NCBI GenBank assembly: GCA_030278955.1
Contig: JAOANR010000006.1
Location: 12,547,915-12,611,914, forward strand
Direction: 5' to 3'
From: Hygrophila difformis
Taxonomy: Eukaryota > Streptophyta > Magnoliopsida > Lamiales > Acanthaceae
Length of the DNA: 64,000 nucleotides
Part shown: positions 10,724-20,620 of the stretch, one piece after another
How the letters are laid out: the number at the start of each line of letters is the position of its first letter
Position numbering within the stretch: the stretch's first letter is position 1
Made by a program: the position numbers and the translations under genes
Notes under the pieces: generated by a model
Database searches by the model: none
Told to the model about the DNA's origin: nothing
The model's input: only the letters and a program-made list of their open reading frames with translations

Positions 10724-13700
10724 TCATCCCCGGGCGTAAGCAATCCCCGCTGCATCCGACTCCAATAAACCCACGATCTCATCCGGCGGAAAAGCCCAAG
10801 ACGTGTAGAAAGCCTCCTCAGACGCTGCCTTCTTTGCCAATGCATCCGCCACTTGATTTGCTTCCCGGAACACATGCCGAACTACACAATCCCTCATGCG
10901 GCGCAACTCAGTCCTCACCTCATTGATCAAAGGCCAGAGGCTATGCCAATGACTAACCACGCCAGTCACTAACTTAACCACTTCCATACTATCAACAAAA
11001 CAATAGCAAATTTGCAACCCCATCTGCCGAGCATACAACAACCCCGCATACAAAGCCATAAGCTCCACTTGCAAGATTGGTCCTGTTGCAATGGCTCCAC
11101 TACACGCCCCAATCCAATTCCCCTCCGGACTCCGAAGCACCGCCGCAACACTAGCAGAACCTGGAGACTCCAAAATGCAGCCATCAGTGTGTAAAATCGG
11201 TCCTGCACACTCCACATCTTTCCAACGCACCAGCCGGACACCGAGCTCCCGTCCAGGTCTCGCCATCGCCAACTCCAAGCGTGTCCGGAGGTAGTCCGCC
11301 TTAAACTTCATGCCAAGCGGATTCATCTCTCGACCCCTAAAAATCCTAGAGTTCCTTTCACACCAAATAACCCATAACCAAGCCAAAAATTTCGCCCCCC
11401 ACCTAGGCCACACACTTTCCAACCAAAATCGACACTCCTCATTCGGAACTCCCTGAATGTAGCTAAATGAACCAAACCCCGCCATCCTCCATGCTGCCGC
11501 CGCCCATTCACATAGAAACAGCGCATGCCTCCAGTCATCAATATCCACTCCACACACCATGCATAGCGGCGCCAGAGCCATACGACGTTGATGCCGGAGC
11601 TGGTTACATGGTAATGAAGCATGCCCTAAGAGCCACAATAACACACCAATCTTCTCCGGAATACACTGCTTCCACATCCAACTCCAGCCCTTCACATCCT
11701 CCACATCTTGAACAAGCCATTCATAACCCGATTTCACCGTATACACCCCTTGCATGTTGCCACGCCAATGTAAAACATCTCGAGCTGTAGGAGACAAGAA
11801 CGGCACAGGTGAATTCATGATCGCATCTCTCACACCCACCGGCAACCATGACATCACATGATCCAATGACCATTTCCCATTAATGATAACATCCTGAACA
11901 CAAAGATCAATATCACTAATATGTACAAATGGCACTTTGTCCGCAAGGCACTCACCCCGCCACCAACACGAGTACCACAAGGAACTTTCACCACCTCCAA
12001 TTCGCACACCATAGCCAGCCCTCATCAATTCCCCCACCTTGCACAGCGTCTTCCACACTTTGGTGCTACGATAGTGATGCTGCAGAAACACCCTTTCACC
12101 AAGACCATATTTAGCTCGCAACACACGAACCCATAGCTTGTCCGCATTATTCACCAAGTCCCATACTTGACGACCGAGCAAGGCTACATTCATCAAATGA
12201 CAATCTCGAATACCGAGCCCCCTCGCTTTCGTGACCGATTGACCGTCGGCCAATTCACCAGGTAGAGGCCACGGCCTTCCACCCCTTTCCACACCCAACG
12301 CCGAATCAACTTGTCCAAATCGCTACACACCCCCTTCGGCAATAAATGAACCTGCATCCCATACACCGGCATTGAAGAGAGCACCGCACGTGCTAAAGTA
12401 ATTCGGGCAGCTTTGTTCAGCAAACAGGACGCCCAAGTAGACAGTTTGGCCTCCATCTTCCTTATTAAGTAATCAAAATGAACCTTCTTAAGCCTACCAT
12501 GTATTATAGGAAAACCCAAATATCTGTCAAGATTATCAACGACCATCACTCCCAACCTTTGCATGATTAAACTTTTATCCATAGGCGACGTACCAGGGGA
12601 GCAAAAGGCCCTAGACTTGGCTGCATTCATTAATAGACCCGAGCGAGAGCCAAACCGTTTTAACACCTCCTCCATGGTAGCAATACTTCCTTCATCAATC
12701 ATAGAGCACAATATCAAATCGTCCGCAAACATTAGGTGAGAAAGACCAATGCCATGCGTACTTAGCTGAAGCGGCTTCCAATGGCCAGCCGCCACCTCCT
12801 CCAAAATCAATCGAGACAGTTTCTCCATCACAATGACAAATAAATAAGGTGACAGAGGGTCACCTTGGCGCAATCCTTTCCCCGCCTGAATATGCCCAAC
12901 AGGAGAACCATTCCATAGCACCGAAAAACTAGATGATCGAACGCATACCATAATCAATTCACGACAAGCAGCAGGTAACTCCAACTCCAATAAACACTCC
13001 TCCAGAAAATCCCACCGAACCGTATCATAGGCTTTCCCAAGATCAATTTTTAACACCACCGTCTTACCTCCCGTCCTTTGCTCTTCCAATGTCGAAATAA
13101 TTTCTTGCAGCAAAATCCCATCATCCGCCGTACCTCTCCCTGGCAAAAACGCCGACTGAAATGGGCTAATAATCTCACATAGAATAGGACGCAGTCGATT
13201 GACCAATATCTTTGTAATGACTTTAAAGGACACATTACACAATGTCAACGGGCGAAATTGCTGAATTGTACGCGGCATATCAACTTTTGGCAGAAGACAT
13301 ACAAACGCATGTGCCAAGCCCTCAGGCAAACATCTGGTTTGTACAACATTACTTACCATGGACACCATAGTATCTCGCAACAGCTCCCAATATCCCTGAT
13401 AAAAGCTTGCCGGAAACCCATCCGGCCCCAGCGCCGCAAGAGGCTTCATGGACTTGATAGCCATCTCCACCTCCCCAGGCGTCACCTCCTTCTCCAGTCC
13501 GTGTTGCTGAGCCGCGGTGACTGCCTCCAGTCGCGGCAATGCTCCCCCAACCGCCACTTCATGGCCTGCCTCAAAGGCTTTGGTAAAATATGCTATCACA
13601 TGCTCTTCCAATATCCTGGGGTCTTCTTCCCACGTACCATTATCCGTCTCCAATCCATAAATTCGACCATGTTGCCTGTGAACCTTCGTTTTTGCATAAA

Positions 13701-14874
13701 AATACTTGGTATTGCGGTCACCCAACTTAATCCACTTATCTCTCGATTTCTGCTTCCATAACATTTCTTCTTGTTCCAAAACTAAGGCCAGCTCAAGTCG
13801 AAGCTCACCATGTAAACGCCACATCCACGCCGAATCTACTCGCTCCAATCGTTTTTCCAATCCCGCAATACGATTCTTCAACGTACGTTTACGTTCCCTG
13901 ATATGTCCAAATGTAGTCCTATTAAATTCCTTCGATTTTTCTTTTATCTCTTCCAGGATGGAACAAAGTGCAGCACCCCCTCGCTCAATCCCTTCTTTCA
14001 CCACAGTCTCATACTGTGCATGAGTCCTCCACATCATTTCCCAACGGAATGGCCTATTGCCAGCAGATACCATATGTACACCACACATAAACTTCACCGG
14101 ACAATGATCTGACCCGAGCTTAGGGAGGTGAACAGCGCGACCATCCGGGAACAAGTCAAGGCACGCCATATTCGCCACAACCCTATCCAATCGTTTCCAT
14201 ATGCGTCTCCCCTCACCTGCCGACCGTGTCCACGTGAATTCAGAGCCAACACAATTAATATCGACAAGTTGACAACTTTCCAGTGCGTCTCTGAACTCCA
14301 TCGCTCTCTCGGGCAAATACACACCCCCCACCACCTCCTCTTCCTTAGTAATTTCATTCCAGTCCCCCATTACCACCCAGGGCCTCAGAATGACTGTCAC
14401 CAGACCCTTCAGCTCATCCCAATTGACCTTCCTCCTTTGGTAATTAGGATCCGCATAAATTACCGTAAGATTCCATGAGGCCGCCCCTTTACTCACTTCC
14501 AACGTTACCATCCGACTACAGTTATCAAGCAAATCAATCTGACAATCAGTGGTAACAGTTCGTAACACCCACAAACCCCCACCCATACCAACTGCCTCCT
14601 GAATGTGTACCGGCACATAGCCATGACTGGCAAGGAAACCCCTAACTCTCTGAAAGGGACCTCTCGGTTCCAAAATACAAATAATACTTGGCCGATGATC
14701 CCGCAACAAATCCCTCATCCACCGTTGAGCCGTGCGGCTCATTATACCACATGCATTCCATGCAATTATCGAAAAATCCTTAAACATCATAAATATAATA
14801 GAGAATAACGAGCAGCTCCCATCCCTCACTTGGAGCCGCCCAACTGAGAAACCCCATCCTCCGCATCCGCCCAA
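10724..14874 (-). pseudogene. LINE ORF2 (endonuclease-reverse transcriptase-RNase H), one frameshift
   Basis: The upstream frame (14874-12193) carries an AP-type endonuclease (I-A-W-N-A-C-G-I, G-D-W-N-E-I, S-D-H-C-P-V) from about residue 30 to 250. Reverse transcriptase follows, with G-L-R-Q-G-D-P-L-S-P-Y-L-F and the catalytic F-A-D-D at 716-719. Homology then moves to another frame (12298-10724), which holds a zinc-finger-like region (C-M-V-C...H-A-L-F-L-C) and an RNase H domain with H-T-D-G-C, V-E-L-M-A and R-E-A-N-Q-V-A-D. The switch falls at a run of five Cs on the plus strand (12218-12222); one missing base there explains it. It could be a true mutation or a homopolymer sequencing error. 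Likely translation start is 14790 or 14787, just before the endonuclease. Confidence 0.9.
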
Positions 14875-16268
14875 TTCTCAATCTCACGCGAGTCCACCTC
14901 CTCCGACTCATCAACGTGTCCCTCCAGGACACTAAATTGGTTCCCCAACAACCCTGACCCACCAGGACCCCGGGACGGTTCCCCTCTTTCGAGTCGCGGT
15001 CGTTTATGCCCATGCAGCACCGCCATTTTACAATCCCTTCCCCCATCATAAGGAACCAATGCCAACGCATTCCCTGAAATAGTCGGCGTCCTATCCCGAG
15101 ACGGGGACACCCGTTCAGGCGACTGGACAACCTCCTTTCCCTTCCTAGATGGCTCCTCTCTTCCCACCGGCGCCATAGGTGTCACATGGGCAGCAGGTGC
15201 CTCCTTTCCACGTTGCTGCCGAGGTTTACGCGGTCCTCGACGCACCAGGAGCCAATCGCCAAAGGCCGGTTCATGACATGTGCCATCAGGTCCCAACTCC
15301 CTCGCTCCAGTACTCCCCGCCTCCGCCATGCCTTGATCACCCTGCAAATCCGTCTCGTTCTGAGTCTCCGGAACCTGGCTAACCTCCTCCGCCACATTAT
15401 CTCCATGCTTCGGTTCCCCAGCAGCATCCGGTGGAACAGTCACATGAATACAATTTCTATCCACATGGCCATACCGTCCACATTTAGTGCACAACAAATG
15501 TAGCCCTTCGTACGAAACTGATATCCATTCATCATTCGCCAGAATTTTCCCCGTCACAGGCTGAGTAAGATCCAACGCCACACACACCCTAGCAAATCTT
15601 CCTTTCGACGTATCTCTTGTACTATCATCGAATTTCACAACCTCCCCAATGCCAGACGCCAGCGCCCATAATATGTCTTCCCTGAACCGATGCATAGATA
15701 ATCCATTCATGCGTGCCCATACTAATGTTTTGTTGACTTGAGTCGTCCTTGGATTGAAACTCCGCGACCATGGCATAATGGCAAGGTAATGGTCAAACAG
15801 CATCCATGGTCCACCATTGATCACCTTTTCCCGATCCGACATGAGATCAAACCTGACAATGAAACAACCATGACTAACATCAATCAAGACCATTCCGCCT
15901 TCAAGTTTCCACATCCGCTTCAAGCGATCCTGTAACACCATATATCCAACGTGCGCCCCAAGTAACTTAATGACCAAGGCATCCTCCCACTCTTTGTTTG
16001 CCTCAACTTCAATGGATTCATCAATCACAAATTTCGGAATCAGAGGATTACCCTCCACATGAGTCCTAGTTATCAACTTTTCCGCTATCAAATCCCTACG
16101 TCGATGAACCGGAGCCTCTGCATGCGTCTTCCCCCTCAAAATATCCGCAAAGGACGGGAGATTACCTCCAGGATCATGAGATGGTGGCACAGCCGCCGTG
16201 GCCGCCGTGGTTGCCGCAAAAGTCTTCGCCGCTGAGTCGCCTGTAGCCGCCGAAACCCTAGTCGTCAT
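14826..16268 (-). CDS. LINE ORF1 protein (DUF4283-like, CCHC knuckle)
   Basis: 480 residues. An Ala-rich N-terminus is followed, from about residue 90 to 230, by a region like the plant DUF4283 RNA-binding domain (L-L-G-A-H-V-G-Y...W-K-L-E-G-G...V-I-N-G-G-P-W-M-L). A CCHC zinc knuckle, C-T-K-C-G-R-Y-G-H-V-D-R-N-C, sits at 260-273. The C-terminal half is polar and low in complexity. It is expected to bind LINE RNA as a chaperone in the ribonucleoprotein. The 3' end overlaps the longest ORF2 frame by 49 bases, although ORF2 more likely starts at 14790 or 14787. The frame is intact. Confidence 0.9.
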   Translation of the reverse strand: MTTRVSAATGDSAAKTFAATTAATAAVPPSHDPGGNLPSFADILRGKTHAEAPVHRRRDLIAEKLITRTHVEGNPLIPKFVIDESIEVEANKEWEDALVIKLLGAHVGYMVLQDRLKRMWKLEGGMVLIDVSHGCFIVRFDLMSDREKVINGGPWMLFDHYLAIMPWSRSFNPRTTQVNKTLVWARMNGLSMHRFREDILWALASGIGEVVKFDDSTRDTSKGRFARVCVALDLTQPVTGKILANDEWISVSYEGLHLLCTKCGRYGHVDRNCIHVTVPPDAAGEPKHGDNVAEEVSQVPETQNETDLQGDQGMAEAGSTGARELGPDGTCHEPAFGDWLLVRRGPRKPRQQRGKEAPAAHVTPMAPVGREEPSRKGKEVVQSPERVSPSRDRTPTISGNALALVPYDGGRDCKMAVLHGHKRPRLERGEPSRGPGGSGLLGNQFSVLEGHVDESEEVDSREIENWADAEDGVSQLGGSK

Positions 16269-16275
16269 GGGCCCT

Positions 16276-16292
16276 ATTATTGTGGGGTTTTT
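16276..16292. repeat. LINE target-site duplication, right copy
   Basis: Exact match to 10602-10618, adjoining the 5' end of the minus-strand LINE. Confidence 0.88.
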
Positions 16293-16449
16293 AATTATGC
16301 TTATGTTAATCTATTTGCTTAAAAGAGAAAGTGGCCACTTTTAATGGGACACCCCAAAAAGGAATAGTGGCCACTTTTAATGGGACGGAGGGAGTATTTG
16401 ATTGCGTGAAATGTGGGTCCGTAGCAAATATTAAGGAACGGAGGTAGTA

Positions 16450-17150
16450 TAAAATAAAATTATATTAATAATTATTGAAGTATGATTAATTATAACAATT
16501 TTTTATCATATTTATATAAAAGAAAAACTTAAAATTGGAAGGAAAAAAAAAGTGCAAATATGTTAAAATACAAAAAAAAAAAAAAAAAAGGTACTAATTG
16601 AGAAAATATCAAAACAAAAATGTTCGGAAAATGCATCCAAACATGCGGTGACCACGTCATATGTACAATCAAGCAGCAATCCAACACATGTATTGTTATC
16701 TGCAATAATACCTTCTGCAGCCATAGCCGAGCTGCATTTTCACGATATCAAAATAAAAATGTAGGCAAAAGAAGTACATGTAAGTGTAACACAGGTGAAT
16801 TTTATCACCGATTGCAGCTTTCTGGTAGTCGATCAAGACCAAGAGTTCCTCTATGGTGGCTTTTCATGAACACCAATAACAACAAATCAAAAAATAAATC
16901 GCCAAAATCTTCAACTCATAAGTAGGATAGAGGCCATACTTACCAGATTATGGACACACAACCACCAAAATGATGTAGCCTGAATGTAGGATATATCTTG
17001 TATTGCAGCCAGTACAACAAAGGGCGTTGTAATATTGCACCTTAACTTCACAGCTTGGAAGTTGAAACATAATGCACTGATACTGCATTCCACAGCTTGG
17101 AATGCCAAGAAATGACCTATACAGTATATTTCACTGCTAAACGTCGTTGT
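16450..17150. other. AT-rich stretch, probably 3' flank or UTR of the BSD gene
   Basis: A poly-A run at about 16571-16589, then mixed sequence. A 101-codon plus-strand frame at 16620-16925 has no recognisable domain. The 3' UTR of the minus-strand BSD gene probably lies here. Confidence 0.5.
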
Positions 17151-20100
17151 TTAACTTTTCGCAGTTACATTCTCTTCGGCTGAGGGTGTCTTGTATTTAC
17201 TAGGCATGGCACAATCCTCCTCCAGATCACTAAATGATATGTCGTCTTCATTTATCACTGAACGGCTGGAGTACCCAATTAAGTCAGAATCCTCCTTTAG
17301 CCAGTCATCATCATCATCGTCGTCATCATCAATAATATCTTGTGACACTGGTATTTCACAGGATGAACCCACAATCATCTCCTTGTCCTGGAGATTGGTA
17401 GCCGGATCTTCTCTGATGACGGACTTGTCCACAAACTCAATATCATTTATGGGGTGCTTCTCAACCTCATGCTCGGCTGTTGGTTCGTACGTTGAAGAAA
17501 AAGGAGATATTTGGTCCGACGGATTTCCCAAATTAGTGTCTCCATAAGAGTGCATCATAAAATTCTCTCGTGGTGAATTTGGGTTTTCTTTTAAGTGGAA
17601 AGTACCGTACAGCTCCTCCTGAGTTTCCTTCTGAAGTGCTTTCAGCCACATGGCACGTGCTTTTACAAGCTGCATGTCAAAAAACCGGGAATGAATCCCA
17701 TTCAATATATAAAGCCACAATCAGTAAACACATCCCAGACTCACTTTTGTCATCACTCTTACGATACGACCAATAACTCTTTTCATCTTCACAAGCAAAA
17801 TCAATACACTACGGTGGTGTTCACTTCGGAGGATTAGGTTGGATAAAATTTATCCAACCTAATCCCATGTTCATTTTATAGGAGGCCTAAGATTAATTAT
17901 GATCCCGGTATTATTGCTCTTAATCCATGTTATTAATTTAATCAATCCCATCAGGCCATCACCCATAGCGAACACACCCTATATAACTCTTAAGTGAAAA
18001 ACTACTGAAAGAAAAACTGAAAGGATAAATACAACCATTATGGCCAGCAAAGCTAAAAATATTTGAGACAAAAACATTTACTGTAGAGAAGGATATGCCA
18101 ATCTCCTTGTGAAATCACATAATACTACAGATAGCATGGATAAACATAGTGGAGGATGAGAATTACAGAATCCCCATAAGAAATGGTTTGGGTTAAGGGG
18201 TGAGTCAAACTTGTTTGAATAATTTGTATTTATCTTTTTCTTTTTGAGTTCAAGCTCAAAATTTGCTGCTTGTGCTGAAGCTCAAGTTTGCTTAATCTCA
18301 ATAATTAAATGAAGTATAAACATGTAAGTTCCTAAATGATGGAAGGTGGATGCAGTGTCAGAAACCTAGATATTCTACATGCATTAGCAACAAACATCCT
18401 GGCAGAAGGTTTCAGCAATTATCCACAATGTTATTTTGTTCTTAAAAATTCATATACTTGACATTTTACCTATAAGGATGCAACAGAGTCAATGATACTG
18501 AAATGATTATCAAACGTAAGGATGCAACCTCAAAACACCTTAAATAAAAAAGAGCATAGAACCCTTATTGGCCTAGAAAGTCTGGCCCAACCCAGTTGTT
18601 ACTCTCTGCAGAAAATAGACCTAAATGAACTGCTACTGTAAATCACTGTGATGCTCCAAAAGACCGCATTAGTGGTGCTCAAATTTTATATTCCTAGTGG
18701 TACCAACCTGTGATGAAGACAATGCATCAGCGTCATGCTTATTCAATCTTGAATGCAGTAGAACAAAATAGACCATCCAAAAGTAGCTCACGCTCATATG
18801 GACTGGGCATAGTTCAATTCGCAGAGCGGCTAATCGTGGTGCTAGATGTTCAACAGCCAATGCGTGGTTGTACTGAGCATCAGATATATCAAAATCTACA
18901 GAAGGGAAAAAATAAATAAATAAATGAGATAATAAAACCAAACCTCCTAGGATTGCCCTTAATGGATTAGGTTTTTTACTATCATCAAAACATCTATTCC
19001 AAGGGGAAAGTCCCCAGTGCAAAGCAGTATATGTGAAACAACAAAAGTCTTCAGCTTTTCCTCTGTTTTATGCTATGAAATAAAACTTTCAACCATTAAG
19101 CTATTCTACACAAGGAGCAAATTCGCCAATAGGGAAAGAGCAATGCTCCTCTTTCCCCAGCTTTGAGAGAACTAAAGTGCACTCCATGTTTCTTTCAAAA
19201 GCAAATGTTCTTGCAAGAGACAATTTGTTTTTGAAATAAACTTGTCATGCTGTAAGAATACACATAATAGTATTAGTATAGTACATTTACTCCCTTTCTC
19301 TATATGAATAAAAGGCGCTGACACTCCGGTTTAGTGCCGCCGAGCTATGCCGAGAAAAACTAGGACAAACTAAGCTTAACGCTGTCATACCATATTAGAA
19401 AAGTAGAAATGTAAAGTCTAAGTTTTATGGACTCCATGTACTTGAATTGTCACATTTTCAAGGTAGAATCTTCAAGAATTGAGTTCGGCTTTCTAACAAG
19501 TATCACAATGCATCAATACAAGGTCGGTTTCCACCAATCAGTTGGCGTAAATCAGGTCAATTCTCAGCACAAAGTCACAAGCAATGACAAAAACATATCA
19601 ATCCACGCCAATAGCAAGAGAAAGCTCAAAATAAAAGCAACCCCATTTTCAAAATTGAGAATGAAAAATAAGATTTCCCGACCTTCGAAATCCTCTTCTT
19701 CGGATAAGGGGAAATCCAACCAGGTCTCAGGATGATGCGCAATATTCCTTGCAAATGCCAATGCTTCATCGGTAATTCCAACTGCTTCCTCCACAATACT
19801 CGAGTAATAATCGTCCGACGGCGACAAATCCCCTTGCACCTCAAATTGGTCGGGTAATCTGGCGCCGCAGTCCTCCACCAATTCTTCATTCTCCTCCTCA
19901 TCTGTGGTGGATCGATCCGGTTCGAATTCCAAGTGTAAGGAATCCGATCTGTGGCCCAATGGTGGAGGAGGAGGAGGTTGAGGTGCAAGAAAAGAAGCAA
20001 CCCCCCATAATTGACGCGTGAAACTGTCCTTGAATTCCGATAAATCCTCCTTTACGCCACGGGCTTGACTAGTGGAATCGCCGGAAGGATCTTCAGCATC

Positions 20101-20274
20101 GGTGGCGGCATGAGTTTCAGGGTGTGGATCTCGGGAGTGGAACAGTACGGAGGTCTCTGGGCGGCGGCGATCTGAGTGATTGGCGGCGGCATCCGGATTC
20201 CCTTCTTGAGCGAGAAGTTGATGATCCTCTTGTAGGCGGAGAGTATCAACAAATGAACGGGCGAGCCAGGACAT
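17151..20274 (-). CDS. BSD domain-containing protein
   Basis: Three exons on the minus strand: 20274-19683, 18895-18708 and 17669-17151, with GT-AG junctions that preserve frame. The product is about 432 residues. The N-terminal part (W-L-A-R-S-F near the start, Pro-rich run near 100, acidic patches) precedes the BSD domain at about 198-275. That domain shows F-D-I-S-D-A-Q, H-L-A-P-R-L-A-A-L-R-I-E-L-C-P and the diagnostic S-Y-F-W-M-V-Y-F-V-L-L. A charged C-terminus includes an unbroken run of nine Asp residues encoded by a GAT/GAC repeat (17309-17335). BSD proteins of this plant group are poorly characterised; the domain also occurs in TFIIH p62 and synapse-associated proteins. The start ATG follows a GA-repeat 5' UTR. 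No lesion is seen, so the gene looks functional. Confidence 0.88.
17811..17979. mobile_element. MITE-like element in BSD intron 2
   Basis: The ends ggtggtgttcactt and agcgaacacaccc are imperfect inverted repeats. The interior has a 15-bp perfect hairpin (attaggttggataaa with its complement, 17834-17864). The target duplication is unclear, so the class is uncertain; a Harbinger/Tourist type is likely. Confidence 0.5.
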
Positions 20275-20292
20275 GTCAGTTTCCCGACAATA

Positions 20293-20312
20293 GATATAGA
20301 GAGAGAGAGAGA
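20293..20312. repeat. GA/CT microsatellite in the BSD 5' UTR
   Basis: A run of GA dinucleotides just upstream of the ATG at 20274. CT-rich leaders of this kind are common in plant genes. Confidence 0.6.
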
Positions 20313-20620
20313 GAGCCCCGAGGGTTTCGAAAAAGTTCCCACGGCCACGGATGATGATGTTTTCCTCTTGGTCGTCTAATGCTCGCCCTTTTTTGTCTCC
20401 ACTAATTTACGGTTATTACTTGTAAGAATTTGTCTCCACTCTCCACTATTTTACACTTTACAAGCTCTCCAAAACACAAGAATTCAATACGTACAACTCC
20501 ACATGTATCCCCACGCTGGAATAATTTTTTAAAAATTTACTCCCTCAGCCCCAATTGTATTGTTCCATTTCTTTCGAACACGGTATTTTAGGTAAAATAA
20601 GTTATATTGTATTAAAGTGG

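Larger units (their letters stand above)
10619..16275 (-). mobile_element. Near-full-length L1-type LINE
   Basis: About 5.66 kb on the minus strand: a poly-A tail (T run at 10614-10624), two ORFs and a target-site duplication of up to 17 bp. The 5' end lies only seven bases before the ORF1 ATG. Either this family has almost no 5' UTR or the copy is truncated exactly there. The domain order (ORF1 with CCHC knuckle; ORF2 endonuclease, reverse transcriptase, zinc-finger region, RNase H) is that of plant L1 elements carrying an added RNase H. One single-base frameshift in ORF2 is the only obvious lesion. Confidence 0.93.
10269..16394. mobile_element. Stowaway-like MITE B inserted in MITE A
   Basis: The termini ctccctccgtcccattaaaa and its complement ttttaatgggacggagggag are near-perfect inverted repeats with TA on both sides (10267-10268, 16395-16396). 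A second partial copy of the same terminus lies just inside the right end (about 16327-16351). The element is itself split by the LINE at 10619-16275. Confidence 0.85.
10062..16447. mobile_element. Stowaway-like MITE A (outer shell of a three-level nest)
   Basis: The left terminus is cttctccgttcc after TA (10060-10061). The right terminus is ggaacggaggtag before TA (16448-16449). These are Stowaway-type terminal inverted repeats with a TA duplication. Removing the inserted material joins ...aaaatatgta to ttgattgcgtg, which matches the uninterrupted relative near 27640-27680 in this window. The MITE proper is about 260 bp. Confidence 0.82.

Noticed and set aside
13258..14478. Several plus-strand frames of 100-170 codons opposite LINE ORF2
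   Set aside because: They are antisense shadows of the reverse transcriptase and endonuclease coding sequence.
16620..16925. 101-codon plus-strand frame between the LINE nest and the BSD gene
   Set aside because: No domain, and it lies in the probable 3' UTR of the minus-strand BSD gene.
17309..17335. Possible frame disruption at the Asp-repeat of the BSD gene
   Set aside because: The GAT/GAC repeat is in frame and the downstream frame stays open to a normal stop.
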